DNA from: Prostheceraeus crozeri
Taxonomy: Eukaryota > Platyhelminthes > Polycladida > Euryleptidae
Direction of reading: 5' to 3'
NCBI GenBank assembly: GCA_907163375.1
Contig: CAJQUW010002129.1
Span: 62,001 to 126,000 of the forward strand
Length of the DNA stretch: 64,000 nt
Below the pieces are notes generated by a model that did no database searches, was not told the DNA's origin, and was given only the letters and a program-made list of their open reading frames with translations. The position numbers were made by a program, and so were the translations under genes. Of the stretch, positions 22,949-33,981 are shown one piece after another (within the stretch, counting starts at the first letter, position 1; each line of letters starts with the position of its first letter).

Positions 22949-23993
22949 CATAGAAGTGGATAATAGTACACTAGAATGGAAGTTTGATGTCTTTCCTGTG
23001 TACAATGATGGCACATGGAAAAATCTATGGTTTGTAGATCAGATTCGATCTAGAACATTGTATCATAGTGAAACTATTTGCCAAGTTGGTTGTGGAAGTT
23101 GTTGACACCTAATTACAGGATTTTCATGAAGAGAATTGCAAGTGAGATGGTGGCATTGTTTCATGTCAATTAGTCCACTATTCCATGGTTTAATACAGTG
23201 TGTCTATTTGTAGGAGTCACTGACAACAATTTTCCAATTTTTCAATATTGGAATACGAATTAAAAATTGGTTCACAAAGTCATAATTGAAAGTGGTCGGT
23301 GTGCTGTTTGTAAGAACATCTGAAGAATTCACCGATAGAAAGTCTAATTTTTTATTAAGAAAGTATAATTTCTTCTTCAAGCGGCTAAGAAACCTGGCGC
23401 TTTTCTGGAATAAAAAAACATGAAAGTTTCTTTACCGACAATCATTTCTCAAATAAATGAAATGTCGTTGGAACTTTTCAATTAATCATTGAATGACACA
23501 TGTGATATTTTGGAAGCTGATATTCGAATGCATGTACAGATTTTGAAAATTATTTTAATTTAGTGAACAGGGGAACCCTTTAAAGTAAAATGAATAGTCT
23601 AAGATTTCTTGGCCTCTGATTTCAAGCTGGAGTTATGCATGTTCTGTAAATCGACATTACAAGTTGCATGAGAGTCTGAGTATACTCTTGATAGGTTATC
23701 GGAGCAATATATCAAAGTGATGAGCGCACTGAACGTTTAAAAGGACTTCCTTCTTTGTCATCCTATCGGCGCAGCATTTTGTAAATTCACTATTGCTTTT
23801 GAGTACATGATCTTTGGACATGGGCCAACAATCCATGTCAAGAATTGGCCTGATAAATATAAATTCCAATCAAAAAACATAGAAGCCAGATCGCACAAGT
23901 TGCATTTTGCCCCAACTAAGTTCCCCCGGCGTGTGCCATAATTTTCATGCAATTTTCATTCTAGGACTTTCTATGGTATTGTTAATTTCTGTG
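22949..23993. mobile_element. P-like non-autonomous element, copy 1
   Basis: The 1045-bp element is flanked by a perfect 8-bp target duplication ACCTATAT (22941-22948 and 23994-24001). Its ends are short imperfect inverted repeats: CATAGAAGTGGATAATA at the left, and CACAGAAATTAACAATA from the right end reverse-complemented. It is homologous along its whole length to 33982-35004. There is no transposase. The 8-bp duplication and CATAGA-type ends resemble P-superfamily elements and the THAP-bearing element at 19548-21567. That parentage is inference. Confidence 0.85.
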
Positions 23994-24103
23994 ACCTATA
24001 TATCCCTACTATATGGATAAAGGTAGGGAGCTGATCGATGAAAGATTTCTATGTATTCTATGAGGTAGGCCTATCTGGACTGTATGAGGCCAATTTCAAG
24101 CAA

Positions 24104-24186
24104 TAAATGCTTTGCCTGTTATTAAATGGTCGCAACATAGGCACCTTGATTGACCACACTTTGCTACACCCCCGTTAAAACTGTTC
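24104..24186 (-). repeat. Inverted duplicate of an internal Penelope segment
   Basis: These 83 bp are the reverse complement of 24444-24524, with only a 2-base length difference in a C run. The segment is joined directly to the 5' edge of the forward Penelope fragment that starts at about 24187. Confidence 0.9.
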
Positions 24187-24800
24187 ATCTGCAATCAGGT
24201 TTTCAAATCAGGTTGAAAATGATTGAAGATGCAATCTCTAAAGCAAAATCCTTTACTAACTCAGCTGAAGTTCAAGACAATGATACAAAAATCATTCCAT
24301 ATGTTCAAACCTATAATCCTAACAATCCTAGCTTTTTCAAAGATGTGATCTCTCCTGTTTTTTCAAGTCTGATGCTTTCCGATCCATTTAAAGAATATCG
24401 CATTACACCTTCGTATCGACAGCCATGATATCGAAAAATAATCGAACAGTTTTAACGGGTGTAGCAAAGTGTGGTCAATCAAGGTGCCTATGTTGCGACC
24501 ATTTAATAACAGGCAAAGCATTTAATTACAAGTTTGGAAATGAAGAACGAACTTTTAACATCAAACACAACATGACACAACTCGAAAGACGTCATCTATG
24601 TCATGGTATGTAGGGGTTCCGTGCTCTATACGTTGGTCAAACGGGAGACACTGTACGGGCGAGGACCAGAGTTTATCGGCAACAGGTAAAGAATGAAAAA
24701 TATCGTGTTTTGCATGTTAGTCATCATATTCATGTGTGTTCCAAAAACTATGACCCACCTTTTAACCCATTAGTGCCGGAATATTTGTCGAAGATTTTTA
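24187..24800 (+). mobile_element. Penelope-like element fragment with GIY-YIG endonuclease
   Basis: Coding remnants follow the order of a Penelope-like protein C-terminus. First comes the IIPYVQTYNPNNP motif of the linker after the reverse transcriptase, then a CCHH-like KCGQSRCLCC Cys cluster. Last is a GIY-YIG-type endonuclease with LYVGQTGDTVRARTRVY and the VSHHIHVCSK segment. The piece is 5'-truncated and broken, with at least two breaks. The reverse transcriptase is absent. It carries an inverted duplicate of its own interior at the 5' edge. Confidence 0.85.
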
Positions 24801-25202
24801 TCTGTCATCGTGTTTATTTAGGTCTGTCAATATGTTAAATAGTGGGTATGAGCCTAGGAAGATAATTGCTGAAAAAATTGAGCAATTTTTTTCTGTGGTA
24901 GAAAAATCGACCTTTCGGCACTTGCATACTAAATTCAGCTACATTCAGCTACATATTAAATTCAGCTTATGATGCAATTATCGGTGTTATAGTTACCTAT
25001 TATTCAATATTCAAAATGAAAACAACATCTAGATGCTCTGAAATTAGTCATCTGTTTGCAAAACATGCACTAGACACATGCGAACACTTGCAGATTTTTG
25101 TCTTTCATACAACGTAATCTGCGAAAAATCACACTACAGTGTATATCGAAACATACTAGAATTTGTATACGACATGTCTGTCACTACTGTATATGAAATA
25201 AC

Positions 25203-25705
25203 TTAAAGCACTTGGGACTTAAAGCATTTTTCACATCTCAAATCTGTACGCCCACTGCAAACACGGCATCTTCCACTCGAGACGGAGGATTTGACAGGCC
25301 AGTGATTACGGCCATCATATCGCAGAGTTGAAATATTTCTGGAAAGGAGCGATAGTCTTCCAACTCTGCGTCCTTGTTTTCCATGATTTGAAGTAAGTGA
25401 AATCACAACATTACGTTGATAATCCAACAAGGATATATTTTTTTGTCTTTCACGTCTTGATAGAATCTCCATGAATTCACCAGCAGAGCATTGCAAATCC
25501 ACGAAAATATTGGATAATACCATTTCCGGGAGCATGATGTGATTCGATAATTGTTTATACACTGATCGGCGAGATCCACGCCACCCATATTTTCGTTGTA
25601 TTTGCAGATCACATGAGGAATGGGCAGATTCACGTATTTTCTTTTTGATCGGTCATAGCGTCGCACAGCTTTCAGTCGATTCGCAAAGTGCGTATTGGAA
25701 ACCAC
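25203..25705 (-). pseudogene. piggyBac transposase C-terminal fragment
   Basis: The minus frame from 25705 has RYDRSKRKYVNLPIPHV, then YNENMGGVDLADQ and INNYRITSCSRKWYYPIF, the hallmark C-terminal half of the piggyBac DDE domain. A shift into another frame between about 25430 and 25560 continues with RNHWPVKSS, then a cysteine-rich tail CRVCSGRTDLRCEKC, the zinc-binding C-terminus of piggyBac transposases. The N-terminal half and the first catalytic Asp residues are missing. An RTE LINE fragment begins 65 bp away on the same strand. The gene is dead: truncated plus one frameshift. Confidence 0.85.
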
Positions 25706-25770
25706 TGTGACTTAAGATGTTAAGTAGGGTTTGAGTTACCAAAAGGACTTCCACGCATTTTGTGTTCTTC

Positions 25771-26950
25771 TTAGGATTTCTTGTTCTTGGCGGGCTTGAA
25801 AGGAGATATTCTGTCCAAGGTAAACAAAATCGTCGCTATAATCCATTGATGTGGATTAAACTCTTTTGGCCGTTTGTCAAAATTTTTGTATTTTCGTTGT
25901 TTATCTTTAAACCGAACTTTTTTTCCCTGCTTATTTAGCTCATCTACAATTATTTGCATGGAAGTCACGTCATCCTCAAAAATGGCAATATCATCTGCAA
26001 ATCTCAAGTTCATGAGACGTTCACCGTCGATGTTTATTCCTGCGTCTGTAGGGAAGTGACATGATCTGAATATGTCTTCTAATGTTGCCGTAAAGAGGAC
26101 TGGGGATATGGGATCTCCTTGGCGAACGCCACGTTCAATGAGGAATTTCGGGCCTCTTGTTTCCAACTTTAGGGAAGCTGTTGCATCACTATATATCTCA
26201 TTTAAAATTCTCCAAATTTTCCCTCTTACTCCCTGCTTTCTTACTGCAGTTAGTATCGCTGTATGGCTAACAGAGTCAAAAGCTTTTTCATAGTTGATCA
26301 TAAGTAGGTAGTTCTTTATGTTTTTACTGCGGCCATTTTTGTTAAACCCCTACTACATCTGCGTTTCTCCACTCATGGGGTATCTGGCCACAATTCAAAA
26401 TTCGGTTAAAGATTTTTGTCAGCATCTCAATCAAGGTTTCCCCTCCAGCTTTTAGCATTTCGCATATTATTTCGTCTTCTCCCGGTGATCTATTATTCTT
26501 CATTTCCCTTATTGCTAGTTGTACTTCACCTTTCAAAATTTCAGGTGTCGGATTTTCTTTCTCCTCTTCTTCAATTTCTACATCCATTATCACATTTGCA
26601 AAATCGTTTTTGTAAAGCTCTCTATAGAAGTTGGTTGTTTCTTCTACTATTTCACGTCTATTTGAAACGTCATTTCCATTCTTTGAGATACATCTTATCA
26701 TTTTTCTGCTTCGATTCATTAGCCCTTGTGCTTTTTTCGACGATTTGTTCCTCTTTATGACCTCTTCCATTAGCTTTTCGTTGAATTCAGAAATGTCTTG
26801 TTTGATCTTTTGTTTAGTCAATTTTCTGGTAATGGTAAACTCAACCTCTGCTTCGTTACTTTCTCTTCTTCTGTTCCGCAGTTCCTCTCGTTTATTAATC
26901 AGATCACGGCCGCACTTAATATTTGTGCAAACAATTAAGTCAATAGCCAA
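25771..26950 (-). pseudogene. RTE-type LINE ORF2 fragment with internal deletion
   Basis: The minus frame 26950-26342 covers the region between endonuclease and reverse transcriptase. It includes LINKREELRNRRR, ETTNFYRELYKND and MKNNRSPGEDEI, ending near IPHEWRNADVV. The frame then changes, and the reverse transcriptase resumes with INYEKAFDSVSH, GVRQGDPISP and the catalytic FADDIAIF (26301-25771). The junction after about 'NIKNY' jumps straight to 'LLMINYEKAF', so roughly 70-80 residues of the early RT fingers are missing. The 5' end is cut at about 26906, where it meets a hAT element. The C-terminal domain is short. 'Craniofacial development protein 2-like' annotations in databases are usually this family. 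Confidence 0.85.
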
Positions 26951-27550
26951 TCCTTTTTATATTCTACCACTGCCTGATGAATGACGCAATGAAAATCGCA
27001 TAAAGGCCCGCTTCGTAAAGAATGATTTAGCAAGCTAATCCATATACGACCGATGGTCATTTTTGACCCGAAAGGATTCTAAGGTTAAGGTGCTATTAGC
27101 ACTTGAAAAGTTGAAAGCATGTTTTTGTAAAGGCAACCGAAGGAGAGAATACTTCACAGCCATACAAAATTCATTCATTCATCACAGGGCCGGTGATTGA
27201 AGCCATGGAATTGAAGCTTACGCGCGCGAACAATTCGAGCAAACTACAATTGCCCCTTTTGTTTCTTTTAGCTGATGACTGTAGCCATGAATGCACATGA
27301 ATGTAACTTCCCTAAAATATTCTATTCATGAGTTATCGAACTGCTTCAACGTCTTCATCGCGCCTGCGGGCGCGCTTTTTTCCAAACAGCATGGGCATAA
27401 AGGTGTTCCACAGTTTCAAAGGGACTAGCTTGCTACTACAGTGACGATTGTTTTCGATTGCCTTGAACTCCAGAAATATTTGCAATATACATGTACAATA
27501 TTCTTTTTCACTTACTTCTCATTGTCACGGCCGCTGGTTGCGCACCCCTG
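26906..27550 (-). mobile_element. hAT non-autonomous element, right part
   Basis: The segment 26906-27410 matches 63423-64000 closely (same cacggccgcacttaat, ccatatacgaccgatgg and gggccggtgat words). The right terminus ...GGTTGCGCACCCCTG ends at 27550 and is the reverse complement of the CAGGGGTGCGCAACC start at 63369, a hAT-type terminus. The left end is missing, replaced by the LINE at 26906. Confidence 0.75.
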
Positions 27551-27819
27551 GCCTAGATGGTTGCATACCGTAAAATAGGGGAAATTAGAAAAAAAATTTC
27601 AGTATGTTTTTAAAATTGTTTTAGTTATTTACATTGATGCTAGTGTTCTAAAATCCGGCGTAAACCGTGAATGGGACGCTATTTACAACATGTAGTGAGT
27701 TTGTAGCTGCAAACCTTGCTGAAATTTGTCAGGATAATTTCTACGAGGACTACTCAGAAAAATGAGGTCATTCGGACACCAACATCTTCGATAATTCTTA
27801 ACGAACAGAAATAGTCAGA

Positions 27820-28207
27820 ACAACGGGCTGCGGCCTGTTTGGTGAATGGTACCTCTCGTTATTGTGCAGTCACTCCCCTGCTCAGAGATCTTAAATGGTT
27901 ACCAATTGAGAAACGTATTGACTATAGATTGTACACTCTTGCCTTCTCCTGCTATCATCAACTGGCGCCTACTTACCTTGTCTCGGATCTTCAAAAAGTG
28001 TCATCAATATCTCGTGGATATCAACTTCGCTCTTCTAATGAGCGACTTTTTCTGGTTCCGAACGACCTGGGAGGTCGATCTTTTATCCTTGCTGTATGTA
28101 GTACGTGCCAGAAACGGTCTTCCTTCTCATCTCAGGCAAATTGCGTCTTTGTGAGTTCAAGAAACAGGTTAAGAATCACTTTTACGAACTTTCATTCTTT
28201 TAGTTAA
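27820..28207 (+). pseudogene. CR1/L2-type LINE ORF2 3' end
   Basis: The frame at 27839 gives the conserved tail of CR1/L2 ORF2: VTPLLRDLKWLPIEKRIDYR, then LAPTYLVSDL and YQLRSSNERLFLVP. A neighbouring frame continues with ARNGLPSHLRQI and a final 'F..QVKNHFYELSF' type ending, so at least two frameshifts separate the parts. The reverse transcriptase is absent (5' truncation). The stop and short AT-rich tail follow near 28204. Confidence 0.8.
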
Positions 28208-28329
28208 ATGATGTCTTTGCTTTTATATCTTTGTGAAGTGGTCTTCCAGTCCTGTAACTAAATGCCATTAAAATATAATTCTCTTGAAATTTAAAAAATG
28301 AAAAAACAAATTTGATAAGCGTTGAAGAA

Positions 28330-28660
28330 AGTCTCTGTGCATTGGGCGCAATCAAAAAGTGGATCAACAGCCATTCAGCACATGTCCTACGTTGAATCCA
28401 TTAGAGTCCACTGGGGTTCATGAATGTCACTGAGCAGTTTGCGCAAGTCTCATCTTCCTCATTTGAAGACAAAGAGCTCACAGATCTTTTTTCGTCTCTG
28501 ATTTTTCTCGATTGTCCTCGCCCGCGTCCTGTTCCCATCCGTGTATCGTTTTCCTTTCCAGATGACTTCTCTTCTGCCGGTGTCTGAACATCTTTGACCG
28601 TCAACTTCCTACCAGCCACAATTTTTGATCCACGGCCTCGCCGATTTGTCTGTCCAACGC
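28330..28660 (-). pseudogene. Possible pogo/Tigger-type transposase C-terminal tail
   Basis: The minus frame 28619-28401 reads AGRKLTVKDVQTPAEEKSSG, a basic patch GTGRGRGQSRK, then SSNEEDETCANC. After a stop the same frame continues WIQRRTCAEWLLIH. The order basic-acidic-CxxC-WIQ-C-W resembles the zinc-finger-like tail after the DDE_1 domain in Tigger/pogo transposases. No DDE core is visible. Weak call. Confidence 0.3.
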
Positions 28661-28702
28661 CTCTTCAGCAGATCTATCAAGACGGAATCGAGCTGTCTGA
28701 TG

Positions 28703-28925
28703 CCGACCGCGGCTCCGTCAGAACTGCACTCGCTTGGAAGATGCCTCAGTGGTTGATTTGGATCTCATTGATGCAAGCCAGTCGCACGAAGTCCGGAACA
28801 AAGATTTGTTCGAACCGACCGCGGCTCCGTCAGAACTGCACTCGCTTGGAAGATGCCTCAGTGGTTGATTTGGATCTCAGTGATGCAAGCCAGTCGCACG
28901 AAGTCCGGAGCAAAGATTTGTCTTG
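28703..28925. repeat. ~111-bp two-copy tandem duplication
   Basis: The segment ccgaccgcggctccgtcaga ... cacgaagtccgga occurs twice back to back, with very few differences (cattgatg/cagtgatg; ggaacaaa/ggagcaaa). The unit is GC-richer than its surroundings. It adjoins the possible Tigger tail on the minus strand. Confidence 0.85.
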
Positions 28926-29186
28926 ACGTTTGGACGCGAATTCTTTCGCCGCTCACTCAGTAATGACTTGTTTTGCATTCCGCCTGAATAATTCAGATGG
29001 TCATTACGGACAGCGTTAACATGGGAATAAATATGCATCATCCACTTGTTTTGAAATTCCTTTATTGGTTTCTGAAGATTATGATGGAGATAGATGATAT
29101 TATTGACTGATTCATGAAAATGTGAATTTTCACGGTCTCATGAAACATATGAATTATGAACGGTTGATGGAGGACGTGCGTGAAGT
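28926..29186. other. Interval without recognised features
   Basis: This is AT-rich sequence with no repeat or coding pattern I can support. Confidence 0.4.
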
Positions 29187-29700
29187 TTGAGAACCACTTT
29201 TATCTTTTAACTTGAATTTCTGATTGACGACTGCTAATCTGTGAAATCTGAGCCAAGATTAGGAGACTGAAACTGATAAAGTAATAGTTATTTCGAACAG
29301 AATCATGCAGTAATAAAAATGACTCCACCTTTGTATCTCCGCTAACTTCACACACGTACATGAATAGGTTGCGATATTACCGTTTTTAACTGAATTATTG
29401 TGAAAAAAGAAACATTTAATTTTGATCAGAACAACATTAGATCAGGTAGTGACAAAACAAAATTCATTTACTGCGCCTATCAACGAAACTAAGACGTTGG
29501 TTCCGCCAACTTCACAATCGAACCACTTTTATCTATAACCTTCAATTTTTTCGAACACGACTGCGAATTTGTAGAATCTGAGTCCAGATTCATGATCAAG
29601 AAACTACAGCTCATAAAGCAGAAGCTGTTTCGAAAAAAATCTCGCTGTAATAAATAATGGTTCCGCTGGTTGGCTCCGCCAACTTCACACACGTTGATGG
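29187..29700. repeat. Diverged two-copy tandem repeat
   Basis: Blocks 29187-29358 and 29505-29697 share the order gaaccacttttatc, then gactgc, then ctgagccaagatt/ctgagtccagatt, then a final cgctaacttcacacacg or cgccaacttcacacacg. They diverge throughout and have a ~320-bp period. No family is recognised. Confidence 0.6.
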
Positions 29701-29859
29701 ATGCCTGCATTTCCAGTCACGCGTGGGATTCGATGGATTTTTCAACAAACTTGAAGTAACGAACCAAGTACCTTTCATCAAACTACATGCATCTAATTTG
29801 ACAAAGCAAGGCCAATAGAAAGTCATGTATAGATACTCACAATCTGACGTCATCATGTC

Positions 29860-30852
29860 AATCGAAGAAAGTTGATTTATAGAGTGTAGAGGGTCATAAT
29901 ATTCTCAGAAAAATAAAGACACTTAAACTTGACTGCCAATTTCTTTATGAGTGTCCAGATATCACTCTATCATTCAATAATCATGTAAATTACATGATTA
30001 TCAGTACATTTTTCTAGATAGATAACACTAGAACTTACCCAGCAGAAAGCAAATAAAATGAGCTCATGTGAGCTGTCCATGATTCAATTCAGGAATCCCA
30101 TTTCATTCGAGTCAAAATTTACTGATCTGCAGGTTCCTCCCAAATTTGTCGATTTGAAGGATCCTAATGGTGTTATGTATCAGATGCGATCGAACACTGG
30201 CATTTAAAACTCAATTCAAAAACTCATTTAAAACTCGTGACTCAAATTTGTTCATTGATTGTCGAGTTGTAGCACAAGTCAGTATTTTCAATAACGCTTC
30301 AATCACATAAGTAAATACAGTGACTCCGTAGCGATCTGATGTCATATTTGCATGTCTCTAGATCTTTGAAGTTTTCATGATTGTGCATGATATCAAAGAA
30401 AAGAATTGTTCGAATTTTTAAACTACCACAAAAGACCGCTTCAAACTGGTTACACAGCTCTGATTCTTCAATATTCCTTCTTTTCTAAATTTTCAATTCA
30501 ACGACTTAACTTTGACTATTGACAGCTTTCAAGATTTGTTGTGAAGTCACAATGAAAAACACAAAACAGTAAAAACTCAACTGAAATATAATGCCTCTGT
30601 TGACTTGTCATTGTAAAGCGTTTTTCAATTCACAAAAGGTTACATTATGAAGTGCTGTTGGTTTCACTCTCCACTTGAGAAGCTTCTGATTCGGTAGAAA
30701 GTTATTGCTTCCTGAAAAGGTAAGTTGGAATTTTTGTCTGTTACTTTCACTTGGTTTCAAATGAAGTTAAGAATCAAAGAAATAGTCTTTTCAGTTGAAG
30801 CAGTCCAACAAAACCAGTTGTAGCTTTCATACATTTTTGTGCAGACCACTTG
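29860..30852. other. Interval without recognised features
   Basis: This is AT-rich non-coding sequence with no termini, domains or repeats recognised. Confidence 0.4.
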
Positions 30853-30970
30853 TATGTGTGCAGCACACACGTCACCCTGCATCAGCACAGACCTGACTCA
30901 CGAGACGTGCTTATGTGCAGCACACACGTCACCCTACATCAGCACAGACCTGACTCACGAAACGTGCTGG
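30853..30970. repeat. 57-bp tandem duplication
   Basis: There are two consecutive copies of a 57-bp unit: tgtgcagcacacacgtcacc, then atcagcacagacctgactca, then cga(g/a)acgtgct. Only two or three positions differ, so the event is recent. A partial third start (gatgtgtgcag) follows. Confidence 0.9.
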
Positions 30971-31563
30971 TGTGAAGCAGGATGTGTGCAGAAATAGTCA
31001 ATTACTTCTGAAGTCACAGTGTATTGTCCGTAATAAGCTTTTGGGTCGATCTTGTGAAAGTGATGTAAGTGATGTAATAAATGATTTCTATTACTGCTGC
31101 ATATGTAGAAATCAAGCTATAAAAATTAATATTTTTGTTAGAATCTTAAAAGAACTGCATGATAAACTATTAAACTCTGATTTTTCATCAAAATTTCATT
31201 CAATTCACAGAATGTTTCAAATGAGAAATGCTTGTGGTTATTATCTATTTCCTTTTGGGCTTAAAGTTCATTCATTTTGTATTTTCTGCAAACTTGCATG
31301 TGTTTTGCTGTATTTGTGCATATTGAATTTTTTATATATTTCATATCATTACAATTTCTTGTCTCTAATACTTTTAGAATGCGCAGCTACAATATTTATT
31401 AAGTCTATTTATATTTCTGAATGATAAAATGAAAACAAACTTTGTTGTGAGCAATGTGTAATTCAATCATCATTGAATCAAAAATCTTCAATTAGTCTGT
31501 TTATCAGTATAGGCCAAAATTAAATGAAAGCTTTATATCATGTACCTAGGCTGCAAGTTGCAC
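30971..31563. other. AT-rich interval with one long unassigned open frame
   Basis: A 150-codon + frame (30972-31424) lies here. It is rich in Phe, Ile, Leu and Cys, as expected of AT-rich chance frames, and it begins inside the 57-bp repeat. There is a hydrophobic stretch near the C-terminus (CKLACVLLYLCILNFLYISY) but no recognised family or splice context. I do not call a gene. Confidence 0.3.
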
Positions 31564-32303
31564 CCTGTGGGAACGCAACAGATTATCTGGCGAGGTAGCG
31601 ATTTTGTGGATAACTTTTTTAAAGGTTCATTTTCGTGTAAACCCTATCTCCGCATGTGAAAATGGTCATCATCTATCCAAAAACATGTGTAAAATTAAAA
31701 AACGACAGTTGGCGAAAAAGTTGCTATAATTAGTTGGTAGATATTTGTTTACTAATGCGAGCTAAATTTTCGCCAACCGGCGAAATCGTGGATATTGTAG
31801 CAACTAATTAGTGGTAAGTAGTATTGTTCGTATATTACCTTTACATGAAAATATATTGTATACTCAGTCTGATCTGATAAAAAGGGATCTCTTTTGATTT
31901 ACGAAGGCTTAAACTAAAAAGTATTTATCTTCCATAAATGTCGCAGTAAATACTATTTTATTATTCAAATATTTGTCATTGTTGTAAATTATTGAATGTC
32001 AAGAGATGCTATGAAAATTGATATAAGCGGATTCTCTATATTCTTATCATTATCAAGAATGATAGTCTGCACTTATTTCTTAGATAGATTAGCCATATGT
32101 GGGTGATGGTAAGGAGATGAGGGATAAAATAGAGCCTCGGCTGTAGAGGTGGATTACTAAAGAAAATGAGAAAGTCAAAAGTAAAAGGTGGCATACAGAG
32201 CGCGAATTGTCGCGAATGTGCTAAAAATTATTACTGAACTATTGCATGATAATATGTAGCCGATTATGTGCTAGCTTTTCGCCAGATTCGTTCCCACAGG
32301 GCA
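31564..32303. mobile_element. Non-autonomous DNA element with CCCTGTGGGAACG ends
   Basis: The left end CCCTGTGGGAACG (followed by atctggcga) and the right end CGTTCCCACAGGG (preceded by tcgccagatt) are inverted repeats of about 25-30 bp with small indels. A second inner inverted pair (agttggcgaaaaagttgct near 31707 against agcaac and ttttcgccaacc near 31770-31800) makes part of it foldback-like. No transposase and no clear target duplication. Confidence 0.65.
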
Positions 32304-33973
32304 GTTATCATTATAATTATAGCTTCAGCTGTAGTTTCCATGGAGGCGAATTGTCGACATTAAAACTAATTGGTGCGTCAACATTGCGTTTTCAACACCG
32401 AATATTACTAAGCATTCTCTCATTAACTACAAGGTCGTCTGTCGAATATAACTGGATGTCAGATGAGTGTTAGGCGAAACTCGTCAGCTAGTGAACAGCT
32501 TTCAGATCCTAGCATTTACGCTCACATTAAATATCGCATTTTAAACATTTGTTAATGATGAACAGAAATATCATTTTTTGTTTAAAGTGATATTTAATAA
32601 ATGTCCGTCGGAATTACACTAACTTGATAATTGCAGATCAAATTGACTCGGGTATAGCTGCAACTTTAAATAGGGAGTTGTGTCGATGTTGAGAGATGTA
32701 AACTAAGCCTTCTGATGATTCCTGATATTGGATGAAATGGCAGCTATTCAGGTCTGTTCGCATTTTTCAACTGAGGATTCAGCTCAATATTCAATTATTC
32801 TATTTAAACTTACATTTACGTTTTAAATTCAGGCAAGGAAAAGAATGGACTAACGATATGTTACTAAGCACAGACTATTAAGACGCTGATATGACTAGGC
32901 CCCTATTTTCGTGGATATAGTCGATGTCTCAGTATTTCTTGGTTTCATTGTTGCAAGTTGCTGTCCAGGAATCGAATAGAAACTTCGGTAACAGAAATAA
33001 AATCTGTATTTAACGCAGGCGAACTGTGATGAAATCGTAATATGAGAATTTTGGCCTAGAAGAATCTCTATGGCAGCACACAATACAAAGAATGTACTTA
33101 ATTTACTTTTGGGCTTCGGTTTTGACCCAAAACTTGTAACGACTATCCTCAAAACAAGTTTTTCCCAACCTTGCGGAACGTGATATTTGTCTGAAATCAC
33201 TGATTTCAAAGATACGGGTCTTGACCATTTTTCTACGACATTAAATTAAAACTCAAGTTCCTTAGATTTTTTCATAATGTATCAATAATTATTTCACTAT
33301 GTATCAACTTTACGGATCATTTCTGCATCTTTCTTTACTTTCTCTGCACCATCAGATAAAACACATCGATATCTGTCGCAGCAATACTTCAATTTGTTGA
33401 TGCTGCAAGATATCTAGTCAGGAGCGAGCTTAGAATAAGACAACCAGTTTTTGTTAATTAGGACCTACCAGACAGGGAAGCAGACATCTTTGAAAATTCG
33501 AATGGCTGAGAAGAAGTTTCGGGCATGTGCTACAATTGTACCAAAAGGAAAGGTTAACCTATTGCTAGAACCTATTAAAAATTTCTGTAGAAAATGAGTA
33601 AAAACTTCTGTGCGAGGACTTTTTTTTGAACATTGTAAATTCAAATCAACATATAGAAATGAGAAGAACTGATCCTACATACGTGTAGATATCGATGCAG
33701 GTGATATATTTTATTGTTTTAACACTAGGATGACGATGGTATCAAAATTGATACCATCTCAATCTCAATTGAAATTTTCATGATCTCGATTTTCGTGAGA
33801 ACGAAGCAGAATTTCTATATACACCGTTCTATGTGTGGCGCTCTTTTCAATAAAGAAATTTGACAGACTTCGATCAATTTGATTGAATCACTTTGATTTG
33901 AATCGAAAGATTCATTTCTATGCATGTGTTGAAAAGTTGATACTACCATAGCCCTCAGAGCGCGTGAGCATTA
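32304..33973. other. Interval with only a small perfect palindrome
   Basis: No gene is recognised. A perfect 24-bp hairpin (gatggtatca-aaat-tgataccatc) lies near 33732-33755. The minus frame 33209-32895 (104 codons) has no recognisable domain. Confidence 0.35.
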
Positions 33974-33981
33974 CTTTGCAG

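Noticed and set aside
25874-26984. Plus-strand frames over the LINE
   Set aside because: They are antisense shadows of the RTE reverse transcriptase on the minus strand.
30972-31424. 150-codon open frame as a membrane protein gene
   Set aside because: It starts inside a 57-bp tandem repeat, its composition is that of AT-rich DNA, and no splice or homology support was seen.
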